Notes under the pieces: generated by a model
The model's database searches: none
What the model saw: the letters and a program-made list of their open reading frames with translations, nothing else
Told to the model about the DNA's origin: nothing
DNA from: Amylibacter sp. SFDW26
GTDB taxonomy: Bacteria; Pseudomonadota; Alphaproteobacteria; Rhodobacterales; Rhodobacteraceae
Direction: 5' to 3'
DNA: 64,000 bases
NCBI RefSeq assembly: GCF_009184395.1
Contig: NZ_WEIC01000001.1
Span: 124,001-188,000, forward strand
Shown: piece by piece, positions 16,695 to 25,591 of the stretch
How the letters are laid out: each line of letters begins with the position of its first letter
Position numbering within the stretch: the stretch's first letter is position 1
Position numbers and translations under genes: made by a program

Positions 16695-18590
16695 ATGAAA
16701 CATAAGTTTGAAACAATTGCTGATATCAAAGCACTTGAAAGTGAAATGCCAGTGGAAGACCGCTGGTCAACTGAAACCGTATACGAACAATTGTGCGAAA
16801 CGCGCGATAAATTTCCAACAGGAGATGCTGTTAGTTTTCAGTTAAAATCTGGACCTAAAGACAAAGCTGTTACGCTATCTTGGACGGATTTAACAAAACG
16901 TGTCACACAATGCGCCAACCTATTCAGATCATTAGGTGTGGGCGAAAACGATGTGGTTGCTTATTTGCTGCCAACATCACATGAGACACTGATTACATTG
17001 ATGGGCGGTATGACAGCGGGTATCGTTGCACCGATTAACCCAACCTTGGAGCCTGAACAAATTGCGGCTTTGCTAAAAGAAGCAAACGCAAAAGTTTTGG
17101 TCACCATGAAAGCTTTCCCCAAAACGGAAGTTGCACAATTGGCAGCAGAAGCTGTAGCGCAATGCCCATGTGTGGAAACAGTGGTCGAAGTTGATCTTCT
17201 ACCACACCTATCGCCACCATTAAGCTGGATCGTTCCATTGATCCGTCCAAAGATAACAACACAACATTCTGCGAATGTTATTGAGTTTAATTCAGCTTTG
17301 GCATCTCAGAATGCGGATAAGTTAGATTTCGAAGAAACAGGCGATCGTTTCTGCGCGCATTTCCACACGGGCGGCACAACAGGTATGCCAAAAGTCGTGC
17401 AGCACAAACATTCTGGCGTTTTGTACAACGGTTGGATCGGTGCAACACTTCTGTACACATCAGAAGATGTTATTCTGTGCCCATTGCCATTGTTCCACGT
17501 ATTCGCGGCCTATCCAATCTGGTCTGGTTGTCTGATGTCGGGTGCACATATGGTTCTGCCGACACCTGCTGGTTATCGGGGTGACGGTGTATTCGATAAT
17601 TTCTGGAAATTGATCGAACGTTGGAATGTAACGTTCATGGTGACAGTTCCTACGGCTGCTGCTGCATTGATGCAACGCCCTGTAGATGCGGATGTATCAT
17701 CGCTGAGTGGTGCATTCTGTGGATCAGCGCCTTTGCCAATCGAATTGTTCAAACGGTTCCAGGCAGCAACTGGTGTTGAAATCATCGAAGGCTACGGCAT
17801 GTCTGAAGCAACATGCTTGGTTTCTTGTAATCCAGCTGATGGCCAACGAAAAATTGGTTCTGTTGGGGTTCCGTTACCTTACACTGATGTGAAGATTTAT
17901 GGCTGCGATGAAGCGGGTAATGTTACATCTGAAATGGGCGTCGACGAAGTGGGCGAAATTTGTGTCGCAAACTACGGTGTTGCTGTTGGTGAAACCTATA
18001 CAGAGGCCAGCAAAAATGAGGGTCTGTTCGCTGGTGATTATCTGCGTACGGGTGACTTGGGCCGTATCGATAAAGATGGATATGTTTTCATCACAGGTCG
18101 CGCAAAAGACTTGATTATTCGCGGCGGTCATAACATTGATCCCGCTCTTATTGAAGAAGCGTTGGCAGGGCACGATCAGGTTGGGTTTGCTGGTGCAATT
18201 GGTCAACCAGATGCAAAGGCGGGCGAGTTGCCGTGTGCTTATGTTGAGTTGATCGAGGGTGCTACGGTTACGCTTGATGAGTTAATTGCTTATGCAAAAG
18301 AACATGTTCCTGAGCGTGCAGCAATTCCTAAGTATATGGAAATTCTTGATGAATTGCCAAAAACAGCTGTTGGGAAAATCTTTAAACCTGATCTGCGGAA
18401 ATCTGCAATCACACGCATATATAACGCTGCCTTGGAAGAGGCTGGTATGACAGTACGCGTGGCGCAAGTGGTTGAAGATAAGAAACGCGGTCTTGTAGCT
18501 CAGCTCGACATGGGCGAGGCGACCGTAACCGATGCAGATGTCACTAACGTATTGGGCAGCTTTATTCGCCCATGGGAATGGTCTAGCTAA
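16695..18590 (+). CDS. Acyl-CoA synthetase (AMP-forming)
   Basis: 631-aa member of the ANL adenylating superfamily. Seen: P-loop 'HFHTGGTTGMPKVVQHKHSG', A5 'EGYGMSEATCLVSC', A7/A8 'YLRTGDLGRIDKDGYVFITGRAKDLIIRGGHNI' (in pieces), and the A10 catalytic Lys region 'LPKTAVGKIFKPDLR'. It activates a carboxylic acid to an acyl-CoA via an acyl-AMP; the substrate, probably a fatty or other carboxylic acid, is not readable. The C-terminus extends about 60 residues past A10. Start ATG 16695 has a strong GGGAGG; an earlier ATG at 16653 lacks one. Monocistronic, with a shared terminator. Confidence 0.88.
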   Translation: MKHKFETIADIKALESEMPVEDRWSTETVYEQLCETRDKFPTGDAVSFQLKSGPKDKAVTLSWTDLTKRVTQCANLFRSLGVGENDVVAYLLPTSHETLITLMGGMTAGIVAPINPTLEPEQIAALLKEANAKVLVTMKAFPKTEVAQLAAEAVAQCPCVETVVEVDLLPHLSPPLSWIVPLIRPKITTQHSANVIEFNSALASQNADKLDFEETGDRFCAHFHTGGTTGMPKVVQHKHSGVLYNGWIGATLLYTSEDVILCPLPLFHVFAAYPIWSGCLMSGAHMVLPTPAGYRGDGVFDNFWKLIERWNVTFMVTVPTAAAALMQRPVDADVSSLSGAFCGSAPLPIELFKRFQAATGVEIIEGYGMSEATCLVSCNPADGQRKIGSVGVPLPYTDVKIYGCDEAGNVTSEMGVDEVGEICVANYGVAVGETYTEASKNEGLFAGDYLRTGDLGRIDKDGYVFITGRAKDLIIRGGHNIDPALIEEALAGHDQVGFAGAIGQPDAKAGELPCAYVELIEGATVTLDELIAYAKEHVPERAAIPKYMEILDELPKTAVGKIFKPDLRKSAITRIYNAALEEAGMTVRVAQVVEDKKRGLVAQLDMGEATVTDADVTNVLGSFIRPWEWSS

Positions 18591-18608
18591 TGCTTCGCCA
18601 TTGAATTT

Positions 18609-18639
18609 AAAAGGGCCGCATAATTTTGCGGCCCTTTTT
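18609..18639. terminator. Bidirectional terminator between acyl-CoA synthetase and metY
   Basis: AAAAGGGCCGCA and TGCGGCCCTTTTT form a 12-bp stem with A and T flanks. It lies between two convergent genes (stops at 18590 and 18642) and can end both transcripts. Confidence 0.88.
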
Positions 18640-18641
18640 AT

Positions 18642-19934
18642 TCATGCTGTTGCGGCTGTAAGTGCCTGATCCAAATCAGCAATCAAATCATTTGGATCTT
18701 CAATGCCGATGGAAAGCCGCACAACATTTGGGGCAGCGCCCGCAGCAGCTTGTTGTTCTGGTGTTAGCTGACGGTGCGTGGTGGATGCAGAATGGATCAA
18801 CAATGATCGTGCATCGCCCAAGTTTGCAACAAGACTAAATAGTTTCACACTATCGACCAGTTTCACACATGCATCATAGCCGCCTTTGACAGATATAGTG
18901 AACAAAGCGCCGGCACCTTTCGGGCATATTGTTTCAATGCGATTATAATACGGTGAACTTTCCAATCCCGCATAAGTAACTTGTTCGATACGTGGGTCGC
19001 TTTCCAACCATGTTGCCACTGTTTTGGCATTGGCTACATGTTTATCCATACGCAGCGACAAGCTTTCAATTCCCATCAATGTGTAATGTGCTCCTTGCGG
19101 GTTCATCGTCATGCCCAAATCGCGCAAACCAATGGCGATGGAGTGGAATGTAAACGCCATTGGACCAAGAGCCTTGTGAAAATTCAAACCGTGATATGCA
19201 TCTTCTGGCGTTGCCAGTGATGGAAATTTATCGGAAGCGGACCAGTCAAATTTACCACTATCTACCACTGCGCCACCTGTCACAGTGCCATTGCCCGTAA
19301 GATATTTAGTGGTGGAATGCACAACCAAAGTTGCACCGTGATTGATTGGATTGCACAGATACGGCGTGGCAGATGTGTTATCCACGATCAATGGCACGCC
19401 ACCTTTGTTGGCAACCGCAGCAATTGCATCCAAATCTGTGATGTATCCGCCCGGGTTTGCAATGCTTTCGCAAAACACAGCACGTGTGTTTTCATCAATG
19501 GCAGCAGCAACCGCATCTGTATCATCAAAGTCTACAAATTTGGCTGACCACCCGAAGCGTTTGATTGTATGGGTAAATTGCGTGACTGTGCCACCATAAA
19601 GGCGGGTAGAGGCCACGACATTGCATCCTGGCATCATCAAGGGGAAAAGCGCCATGATCTGGGCTGCGTGACCCGAAGAGCAGCAAACAGCGCCAGCACC
19701 GCCCTCTAGGGCCGCTATACGGTTTTGTAATGCGCCAACCGTTGGGTTGGTCAGGCGCGAATAAATATAACCAACTTCTTCTAGGTTAAACAAACGCGCA
19801 GCATGAGCAGCGTCTTGAAATTGAAACCCAGTGGATTGGTAAATTGGGACTTGGCGTGCACCAGTGGCAGGATCAGCAGCAGTGCCAGCGTGGACTTGGA
19901 GGGTGTCGAAACCCTGTTGTGGTTCGTCAGACAT
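18642..19934 (-). CDS. metY: O-acetylhomoserine sulfhydrylase (PLP-dependent)
   Basis: 430-aa Cys/Met-metabolism PLP enzyme; the length fits O-acetylhomoserine/O-acetylserine sulfhydrylases rather than the shorter cystathionine synthases. Seen: 'YSRLTNPTVGALQNRIAALE', 'AVCCSSGHAAQIM', 'PLIVDNTSATPYLCNPINHG' and the PLP Lys in 'VVHSTTKYLTGNGTVTGGAV'. It forms homocysteine from sulfide and O-acetylhomoserine in the cytosol. Directly upstream on the same strand is metG, so the two may be co-transcribed (65-bp gap). Start ATG 19934. Confidence 0.9.
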   Translation of the reverse strand: MSDEPQQGFDTLQVHAGTAADPATGARQVPIYQSTGFQFQDAAHAARLFNLEEVGYIYSRLTNPTVGALQNRIAALEGGAGAVCCSSGHAAQIMALFPLMMPGCNVVASTRLYGGTVTQFTHTIKRFGWSAKFVDFDDTDAVAAAIDENTRAVFCESIANPGGYITDLDAIAAVANKGGVPLIVDNTSATPYLCNPINHGATLVVHSTTKYLTGNGTVTGGAVVDSGKFDWSASDKFPSLATPEDAYHGLNFHKALGPMAFTFHSIAIGLRDLGMTMNPQGAHYTLMGIESLSLRMDKHVANAKTVATWLESDPRIEQVTYAGLESSPYYNRIETICPKGAGALFTISVKGGYDACVKLVDSVKLFSLVANLGDARSLLIHSASTTHRQLTPEQQAAAGAAPNVVRLSIGIEDPNDLIADLDQALTAATA

Positions 19935-19999
19935 GAAATGGCTCCCATAATAAATTCGGCGGTAAAATCGAAATTAGAATGGAAGCCTAGCAAGGTTAT

Positions 20000-21712
20000 T
20001 TAAGATTGCCCAGCGAACTGTCGTTCCATCTCGTCGCGGGCATCGTCGCTGATTTTTGCAAACATTACATCTGGGACTGTGAAGGCATGACCTGCTTTCA
20101 AGTTGTTCAAAGCAGCTGCCACATCCGTTGGCCAATCCGCTTTTGTGTTCATCGCACTCAGCATTGTATCGGCTGCATCGGGGATAAATGGTTCTGATAG
20201 AACGGCGTAAAGCGGGATCAGATTTAAGGCAAAACGCACAATACCTGCAGCTGCTTCTGGGTCGGTTTTGAACTTTGCCCAAGGCTCTGCCGATTGCAGA
20301 TACTCATTACCAGCCACCCAAATTGCGCGCAATTCTGATGTGGCTTTGCGAATGTCCATCGCTTCCATATGGGTGTTATAAGTTTCCAAACGTTTGCTGA
20401 TTTCGGCAATTACAGCGTTTTCAGCATCGCCATATGAACCACCAGCTGGAACTTCCTCACCAAACTTTGCACGGCAGAACTTTGTGACGCGGGATACGAA
20501 ATTACCCAACACATCTGCCAAATCTTTGTTTACTGTTTGCTGGAAGTTATCCCATGTGAATTCGCTGTCAGAGCTTTCAGGAACATGCGTCAACAACCAC
20601 CAACGCCAGTAATCAGACGGTAGAATGTCCAAGGCTTGGTTCATAAATACACCACGCCCTTTAGAGGTCGAGAATTGGCCGCCATCATAGTTTAAGTAGT
20701 TGAAAGATTTGATGTAATCGACCAATTTCCAAGGTTCGCCCGAGCCCATGATTGTGGATGGGAAGGACAGTGTGTGGAATGGTACGTTATCCTTGCCCAT
20801 GAACTGAACGTATTTCACATCGTCAGCCCCTTTGTCAGTACGCCACCAACGCTCCCATGCACCATCACCCAAACCATTGGCTTCGGCCCATTCCGCTGTG
20901 GCTGCGATATACTCAATAGGGGCGTCGAACCAGACATAGAACACTTTGCCCTCCATGCCGTCCCAATCCTGATCGCCTTTTTTGACAGGTACACCCCAAT
21001 CAAGATCACGGGTGATACCGCGGTCACGTAAGCCGTCGCCATCATGCAACCATTTTTTGGCAATGGATGTGGTCAGAACTGGCCAATCTTTTTTCTCATC
21101 AATCCAGGCGTCTAGCTTATCACGCATTGTAGATTGCTTTAGATACAAGTGCTTTGTTTCGCGCACTTCCAAATCAGTAGAACCAGAAATTGCAGACCGT
21201 GGGTTGATCAAATCTGTTGGATCAAGTTGCTTGGTGCAGTTTTCACATTGATCGCCGCGCGCATCGGGTGAGCCACAGTTCGGGCATTCACCTTCGATAT
21301 AACGATCTGGCAAATAACGACCGTCTGCATTGGAATAGACCTGCTTTTCGCTGACCTCTTCGATCAAGCCGTTTTCCGCAAGCTTGCCTGCAAAATGCTG
21401 TGTCAGCTTATGGTTTTGCGGGCTTGAAGAACGGCCATAGTAATCAAAAGATAAACGAAAACCTTTTGCCAACTCAGCCTGTGTTTCATGCATATCTGCA
21501 CAATAATCAGCCACATCTTGGCCTGCTTTTGTTGCGGCTAATTCTGCAGGCGTCCCATGTTCGTCCGTTGCACAGATAAACATCACTTCACGGCCCAAAG
21601 CGCGGTTAAAGCGGGCATAAACATCGGATGGCAATTGGCTGCCAACCAAATTACCAAGATGTTTAATGCCGTTGATATAAGGCAGGGCGGAAGTGATAAG
21701 TATACGTGTCAT
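20000..21712 (-). CDS. metG: Methionyl-tRNA synthetase
   Basis: 570-aa class I aminoacyl-tRNA synthetase that charges tRNA-Met. Seen: the HIGH-like motif in '[20 protein letters not shown]', a zinc knuckle '[17 protein letters not shown]', the KMSKS-like motif as '[10 protein letters not shown]', and the anticodon-binding helical domain at the C-terminus. There is no C-terminal dimerisation (Trbp111-like) domain, so it is the short form. Start ATG 21712, 67 bp downstream of the YceI gene on the same strand. Confidence 0.95.
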   Translation of the reverse strand: MTRILITSALPYINGIKHLGNLVGSQLPSDVYARFNRALGREVMFICATDEHGTPAELAATKAGQDVADYCADMHETQAELAKGFRLSFDYYGRSSSPQNHKLTQHFAGKLAENGLIEEVSEKQVYSNADGRYLPDRYIEGECPNCGSPDARGDQCENCTKQLDPTDLINPRSAISGSTDLEVRETKHLYLKQSTMRDKLDAWIDEKKDWPVLTTSIAKKWLHDGDGLRDRGITRDLDWGVPVKKGDQDWDGMEGKVFYVWFDAPIEYIAATAEWAEANGLGDGAWERWWRTDKGADDVKYVQFMGKDNVPFHTLSFPSTIMGSGEPWKLVDYIKSFNYLNYDGGQFSTSKGRGVFMNQALDILPSDYWRWWLLTHVPESSDSEFTWDNFQQTVNKDLADVLGNFVSRVTKFCRAKFGEEVPAGGSYGDAENAVIAEISKRLETYNTHMEAMDIRKATSELRAIWVAGNEYLQSAEPWAKFKTDPEAAAGIVRFALNLIPLYAVLSEPFIPDAADTMLSAMNTKADWPTDVAAALNNLKAGHAFTVPDVMFAKISDDARDEMERQFAGQS

Positions 21713-21719
21713 AAGTAAG

Positions 21720-21767
21720 CCAGCTTGTTTTTTGCTGGTCTAACGTGGAAGTGTTAAAACCTCCAGC
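21720..21767 (-). promoter_or_regulatory. Possible alternative hairpins in the metG leader
   Basis: Just before metG, the minus strand has three complementary arms: GCTGG (21767-21763), CCAGC (21738-21734) and GCTGG (21724-21720). The middle arm can pair with either outer arm, giving mutually exclusive hairpins, the second ending close to the start codon. It may only be the end of the yceI transcript. No known T-box or SAM-riboswitch core is visible. Confidence 0.25.
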
Positions 21768-21779
21768 TTTTTATGGCGT

Positions 21780-22346
21780 TTACTGACGTTTGATACGGGC
21801 ATCAATCTTGATGTTCAAATCTGGGCCCACCTGATCAGGATAACCACTTGCACCAAAATCATGGCGGTTTAGTTTTCCTGTGATCCGCATACGCAGGTTG
21901 TCACGCTCTGATGCTTTCGTACCTGGATCCCGCAAAAGTACGGCATTCAATGTCAAAGGTTTGGTAATGCCGCGTACGGTCACATCTCCTTTGATAATCG
22001 CGCCAGCGCCCGCCGCACGAACAGATTTGGAGACAAACCGAATGTCTGGAAATTGTTTTGTATTTAAAACCGACTTTGAACGCAAAGCGGATGTTGCAAA
22101 AGCAAACCCAGCTTTGGCTGTGTCTGTACGCAGAGTGACGTCTACTTTACTTCTGGATGCGACTTCAAAGTTTATAGCGATATCCGCATCGTAATCAACG
22201 AATTGCCCATTGTTTGGATTGCTGCCAAACATATAGACAAAGCCAACATTGGATTTACCTTTTACCAAATCGTATTTGATGGTTTCGGCGAACACAGCAG
22301 TGCTTAAGCCGATAAACGTCATAAAAATTAATGTAATAAAACGCAT
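21780..22346 (-). CDS. YceI family periplasmic protein
   Basis: 188-aa lipocalin-like beta-barrel with a signal peptide (MRFITLIFMTFIGLSTAVFA). The YceI pattern is seen in 'SNVGFVYMFGSNPNNGQFVD', 'IRFVSKSVR', 'GDVTVRGITKPLTLNAVLL' and the C-terminal 'NRHDFGASGYP'. The family binds isoprenoid-type lipids such as polyprenyl or quinone chains; the role here is unknown. ATG 22346 has AAAGGA at good distance. One of three YceI genes in this window. Confidence 0.88.
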   Translation of the reverse strand: MRFITLIFMTFIGLSTAVFAETIKYDLVKGKSNVGFVYMFGSNPNNGQFVDYDADIAINFEVASRSKVDVTLRTDTAKAGFAFATSALRSKSVLNTKQFPDIRFVSKSVRAAGAGAIIKGDVTVRGITKPLTLNAVLLRDPGTKASERDNLRMRITGKLNRHDFGASGYPDQVGPDLNIKIDARIKRQ

Positions 22347-22421
22347 GCTGGTATCCTTTAAGCTATTGATACCACGTAAACACCCCAGTTTGGGTTTTAT
22401 TCGATGACGATTTCTTGATTG

Positions 22422-22886
22422 TTATGTGAATGCATCTGGTTGCACTTCGCGCGCCATATGATCCAGAACAGCATTTACAAAACTTGGTTCACGTCCTTCT
22501 GGGAAAAAGGCTTTTGCAACATCTACGAACTCTGAAATACACACTTTTGGCGGTGTTTTTGCCACAATCAACTCAGCACCGGCAGCGCGGAATAATGCAC
22601 GGATTGTTGGATCAATACGATCGATCGCCCATTTAGCAACCAAAGCACGGTCCGTCATTTGATCAACCTTGGCTTGATTGTTTACAGCTTCAAAGATCAA
22701 TGTTTCAAATAGATTCACATTGCCTTCCAGAAACTCACCTTCTTCGGTTTCAGCGCCAAAACGGTGTGTTACGAATTCTTCACGTATTGCATCCAAAGAC
22801 ACATCGCTTGCTTCCATTTGAAACAAGGCTTGCACCGCATAAAGGCGCGATGCTGATTTCATCAATCGTCTATCTGGCTTGGTCAT
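22422..22886 (-). CDS. nusB: Transcription antitermination protein NusB
   Basis: 154-aa all-helical NusB. Seen: 'KSASRLYAVQALFQMEASDV' (N-terminal RNA-binding helix), 'VDQMTDRALVAKWAIDRID' and 'PPKVCISEFVDVAKAFFPEGREPSFVNAVLD', the classic C-terminal signature. It works with NusE in rRNA antitermination. The start overlaps the ribH stop by 4 bp (ATGA). The order ribE-ribH-nusB is widespread in proteobacteria. Confidence 0.95.
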   Translation of the reverse strand: MTKPDRRLMKSASRLYAVQALFQMEASDVSLDAIREEFVTHRFGAETEEGEFLEGNVNLFETLIFEAVNNQAKVDQMTDRALVAKWAIDRIDPTIRALFRAAGAELIVAKTPPKVCISEFVDVAKAFFPEGREPSFVNAVLDHMAREVQPDAFT

Positions 22887-23398
22887 GCCGTTTTATTACC
22901 GTCTGTTTCGCCCGCAAGAATGATATTCTCGGATGCTGGTTTAAAGCCTATGCCTTTTGTGGGCTTATTGAAGCGATTATTCAGGGCAATCAAGTGTAAA
23001 GCAGCGTTTGCAGCGGCTGCACCTGCATTTTTTGCGTATTCTTTGGCTTGTTCATGACTTTCAGCGGCTAAGACGCCATTGCCGATGCAAAGCCCCTGTA
23101 ATCCAAGTTCGGATAAACTGCGGGTCGTTTCCACGCCAAGTGTATTATTACCCGTGATGCATCCTAAAGCGACATAGCCTTTGTATTTATCTGAATTGCA
23201 GGCCAAGCGAATAGCAATTGGTACTTCTAATGCTCCAGGCACTTCTGCGATATCGAAGGGAACGTTTGCTGCATTCAAACGGTCCTTGGCATCTGCTAAC
23301 AATTTATCTGTGATGTCTGAATGGTACACTGACACAACAATCAACACGCGGGGTGCATCATCAAAGCTTAGTGTTGGAAGGTCGCCATGTTGTGCCAT
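22883..23398 (-). CDS. ribH: 6,7-dimethyl-8-ribityllumazine synthase
   Basis: 171-aa lumazine synthase, the penultimate riboflavin step, condensing the ribitylamino-pyrimidine with dihydroxybutanone phosphate. Seen: 'IVVSVYHSDITDKLLADAKD', 'EVPGALEVPIAIRLA', and 'ITGNNTLGVETTRSLSELGLQ', where the catalytic His of the common GxTxHxE loop is replaced by Asn-Asn. 'GAAAANAALHLIALNNRF' is the C-terminal helix. The enzyme normally forms pentamers or icosahedra. 3 bp separate it from ribE, and it overlaps nusB by 4 bp. The His substitution deserves a check against close relatives. Confidence 0.92.
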   Translation of the reverse strand: MAQHGDLPTLSFDDAPRVLIVVSVYHSDITDKLLADAKDRLNAANVPFDIAEVPGALEVPIAIRLACNSDKYKGYVALGCITGNNTLGVETTRSLSELGLQGLCIGNGVLAAESHEQAKEYAKNAGAAAANAALHLIALNNRFNKPTKGIGFKPASENIILAGETDGNKTA

Positions 23399-23401
23399 AG
23401 C

Positions 23402-24010
23402 TTATGTGCCCTGCATATCATTCAAACGGGATACGTAGCGGGCCAATGTATCAATTTCTAAATTGATTGGATCGCCGACAGTTAAATCATTCCAAGTGGT
23501 TTCTGATTTTGTATGTGGGATAAAGTTTACATCAAAAGCAGCACCATCTACGCCATTCACAGTCAGTGATGTTCCATTCAGCGCAACAGACCCTTTGGGG
23601 GCTATGAATTTTGCCAAAGTCATCGGAGCCTCGAAAGTAACACGAGTACTGTCGCCTTCGTCTTTAATAGCGGTGACTGTTGCAACGCCGTCTACATGAC
23701 CTGAAACAATATGCCCGCCCAGTTCATCGCCGACTTTCAACGCGCGCTCTAAATTGACACGTGCGCCCGTTGACCATTTTGTGCCAATATTGGTTTTCGA
23801 TACTGTTTCTGCTGAAATTTCGACATCAAACCAATTTTGTGTGCCATCGGCACCTTTTTCAATAACAGTCAAACAGCAACCGCTACATGCGATAGACGCA
23901 CCCAAATCGATGCCCGTATGATCGTATTTCGTGTTGATACGCGCACGTAAATCACCGCGCTGTTCCAGTTCTGCGATGGTGCCGATATCTGTGATAATTC
24001 CTGTGAACAT
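23402..24010 (-). CDS. ribE: Riboflavin synthase, alpha chain
   Basis: 202-aa trimeric riboflavin synthase that dismutates two lumazines. Two lumazine-binding barrels: 'MFTGIITDIGTIAELEQRGD' to 'ALKVGDELGGHIVSGHVDG', then 'VATVTAIKDEGDSTRVTFEA' to 'NLEIDTLARYVSRL'. The catalytic first-barrel segment 'ASIACSGCCLTVIE' is present. It leads the ribE-ribH-nusB operon; ribBA, often between ribE and ribH in related bacteria, is missing here. No RFN/FMN riboswitch core is visible in the 5' region. Confidence 0.94.
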   Translation of the reverse strand: MFTGIITDIGTIAELEQRGDLRARINTKYDHTGIDLGASIACSGCCLTVIEKGADGTQNWFDVEISAETVSKTNIGTKWSTGARVNLERALKVGDELGGHIVSGHVDGVATVTAIKDEGDSTRVTFEAPMTLAKFIAPKGSVALNGTSLTVNGVDGAAFDVNFIPHTKSETTWNDLTVGDPINLEIDTLARYVSRLNDMQGT

Positions 24011-24138
24011 GAATGTGCCCTTAAGTCATAGAAGAGGTTGCAGCTAACCTGTCATTTCGTTACCCGCAAGGCAAGATAGAGTCAAACCAGACTGTATTTA
24101 CGTGTAGTAAAGTTTTTTGCGTCAAAACGTTGAATTTC

Positions 24139-24168
24139 GTGACAAATTTCATCAAAACACGCTATGTA
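24139..24168 (+). promoter_or_regulatory. Candidate promoter for the capsule genes
   Basis: GTGACA (24139-24144), an 18-base spacer, and TATGTA (24163-24168) form a moderate sigma-70-like promoter facing the capsule genes, within the 173-203 bp between ribE and the KpsS-like gene. Otherwise this gap shows nothing clear. Confidence 0.3.
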
Positions 24169-24213
24169 ACAGTCTAATGCCAGTTGGGGGCGGATTCAAC
24201 CGAGTTGCTTATT

Positions 24214-25506
24214 GTGAAAACTTTGAAAAACCAAGATCGCAGTTTCCTTTTTCTTCAGGGGCCACATGGGCCGTTTCAATATGAGTTTTCAAAACGCTTA
24301 GTTGAAAAAGGCGTGAGTGTTCACAAGATTTGCTTTAATGCCGGGGATCGGTTTTTTTGGCGCAATAGTAAAACGCGATCCGATTTCACGGGTAAACTGG
24401 AAAATTGGCCTGAATATATTCAGGATGTTTTACAGCAAGGTTATACAGATTTGGTGGTTTATGGCGATAATCGTCGTGTCCATGTTGATGCAGTTAAATG
24501 TGCAAATGATCTAGGCATAACAATACATTATTTGGAAGAAGGATATTTGCGTCCTTATTGGGCTACCTATGAGCGTGAGGGCGTGAATGGTGACTCTTGT
24601 CTGTTAAAAACAAGCATTGAAGATATGCGCAAAGATATGGACAAAGTAAGTGCACAACAACCCTCTGCTCCTGTGCGTTGGGGGGATATGCGCCAACATA
24701 TTCTGTTGGGCGCAGTCTATCATTGGCACATTTTATTTTGGAATAAAGACTATCCAAATTATGTGTCGCACCGCGATAATTCAGTTCGGAATGAATTCCA
24801 ATTACATTTGGTAAAGATATTAAATCGCATCCCGCATGCTATCCAAAGGCGTTTTAGTACAAAACGGTTGGTAAAAAGCGGTGTAAGTTATCACTTGGGT
24901 ATACTTCAGCTTAGCCATGATGCATCTATTCGTCGTCACAGCAAATACACAGGTATGGATGTGTTTATGCGAGAATGCGTAGAAGCTTTTGCCAAGCACG
25001 CTCCTAAACATCACCACCTTGTTTTTAAAGCACATCCTTTAGAAGATGAGCGTAAGCCATTGGCACAAGTGACCACAGATTTATCAAAAGAATTCAACGT
25101 TGATGGACGTATTCACTATATTCGCGGCGGAAAACTTGCACAAATTTTAGATTTTGCATCTAGTGTGGTAACAATTAACTCAACAGCTGCGCAACAGGCG
25201 CTTTGGCGTGGGTTACCGATTAAAACAATGGGGACAAGTGTTTATGACCGCCCCGAATTTACCTCAAGTCAAGATTTAGGCGCGTTTTTTGCCAATCCGA
25301 AAAAGCCAGATTTGTCGACATATCGTGATTATAGACAGTATCTTTTGGCAACATCACAGGTTCCTGGGGGGTTTTATTCACGGGTCAATAGACAGCGTTT
25401 ACTACTACAGCTTGTGGATTTGGTGTTAGAACCCAAAGATACATACAATATATTGAAAGAAACAAGCGCGGCACCTGTGCAACAGTCGATGCTTGGAACT
25501 GGTTAA
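24214..25506 (+). CDS. KpsS-like capsule polysaccharide protein
   Basis: About 430-aa protein of the capsule polysaccharide export/biosynthesis family (KpsS). Seen: 'SFLFLQGPHGPFQYEFSKRL', 'YGDNRRVHVDAVKCANDLGI', 'HYLEEGYLRPYW', 'VFKAHPLEDERKPL', and 'TINSTAAQQALWRGLPIKTMG', the donor-site region shared with KpsC. KpsS and KpsC build the Kdo linker that joins group 2 capsules to lipid. The start is uncertain: GTG 24214 lies just before the conserved segment; a TTG at 24184 would add 10 residues. It is the first gene of a three-gene capsule set read opposite to the rib genes that flank it. Confidence 0.85.
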   Translation: MKTLKNQDRSFLFLQGPHGPFQYEFSKRLVEKGVSVHKICFNAGDRFFWRNSKTRSDFTGKLENWPEYIQDVLQQGYTDLVVYGDNRRVHVDAVKCANDLGITIHYLEEGYLRPYWATYEREGVNGDSCLLKTSIEDMRKDMDKVSAQQPSAPVRWGDMRQHILLGAVYHWHILFWNKDYPNYVSHRDNSVRNEFQLHLVKILNRIPHAIQRRFSTKRLVKSGVSYHLGILQLSHDASIRRHSKYTGMDVFMRECVEAFAKHAPKHHHLVFKAHPLEDERKPLAQVTTDLSKEFNVDGRIHYIRGGKLAQILDFASSVVTINSTAAQQALWRGLPIKTMGTSVYDRPEFTSSQDLGAFFANPKKPDLSTYRDYRQYLLATSQVPGGFYSRVNRQRLLLQLVDLVLEPKDTYNILKETSAAPVQQSMLGTG

Positions 25507-25591
25507 ATCAAACAAATACTAGAAAAAAATCTGACAATTGGTTAGTTTCAAAGAAAAAACTAGAGGCAGTTAGACGAGAAGGGCAGGTTAC

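Noticed and set aside
24011..24213. FMN riboswitch in the ribE/capsule gap
   Set aside because: The conserved RFN core (AGGGGCAGGGTGAAATTCC type) is absent on both strands.
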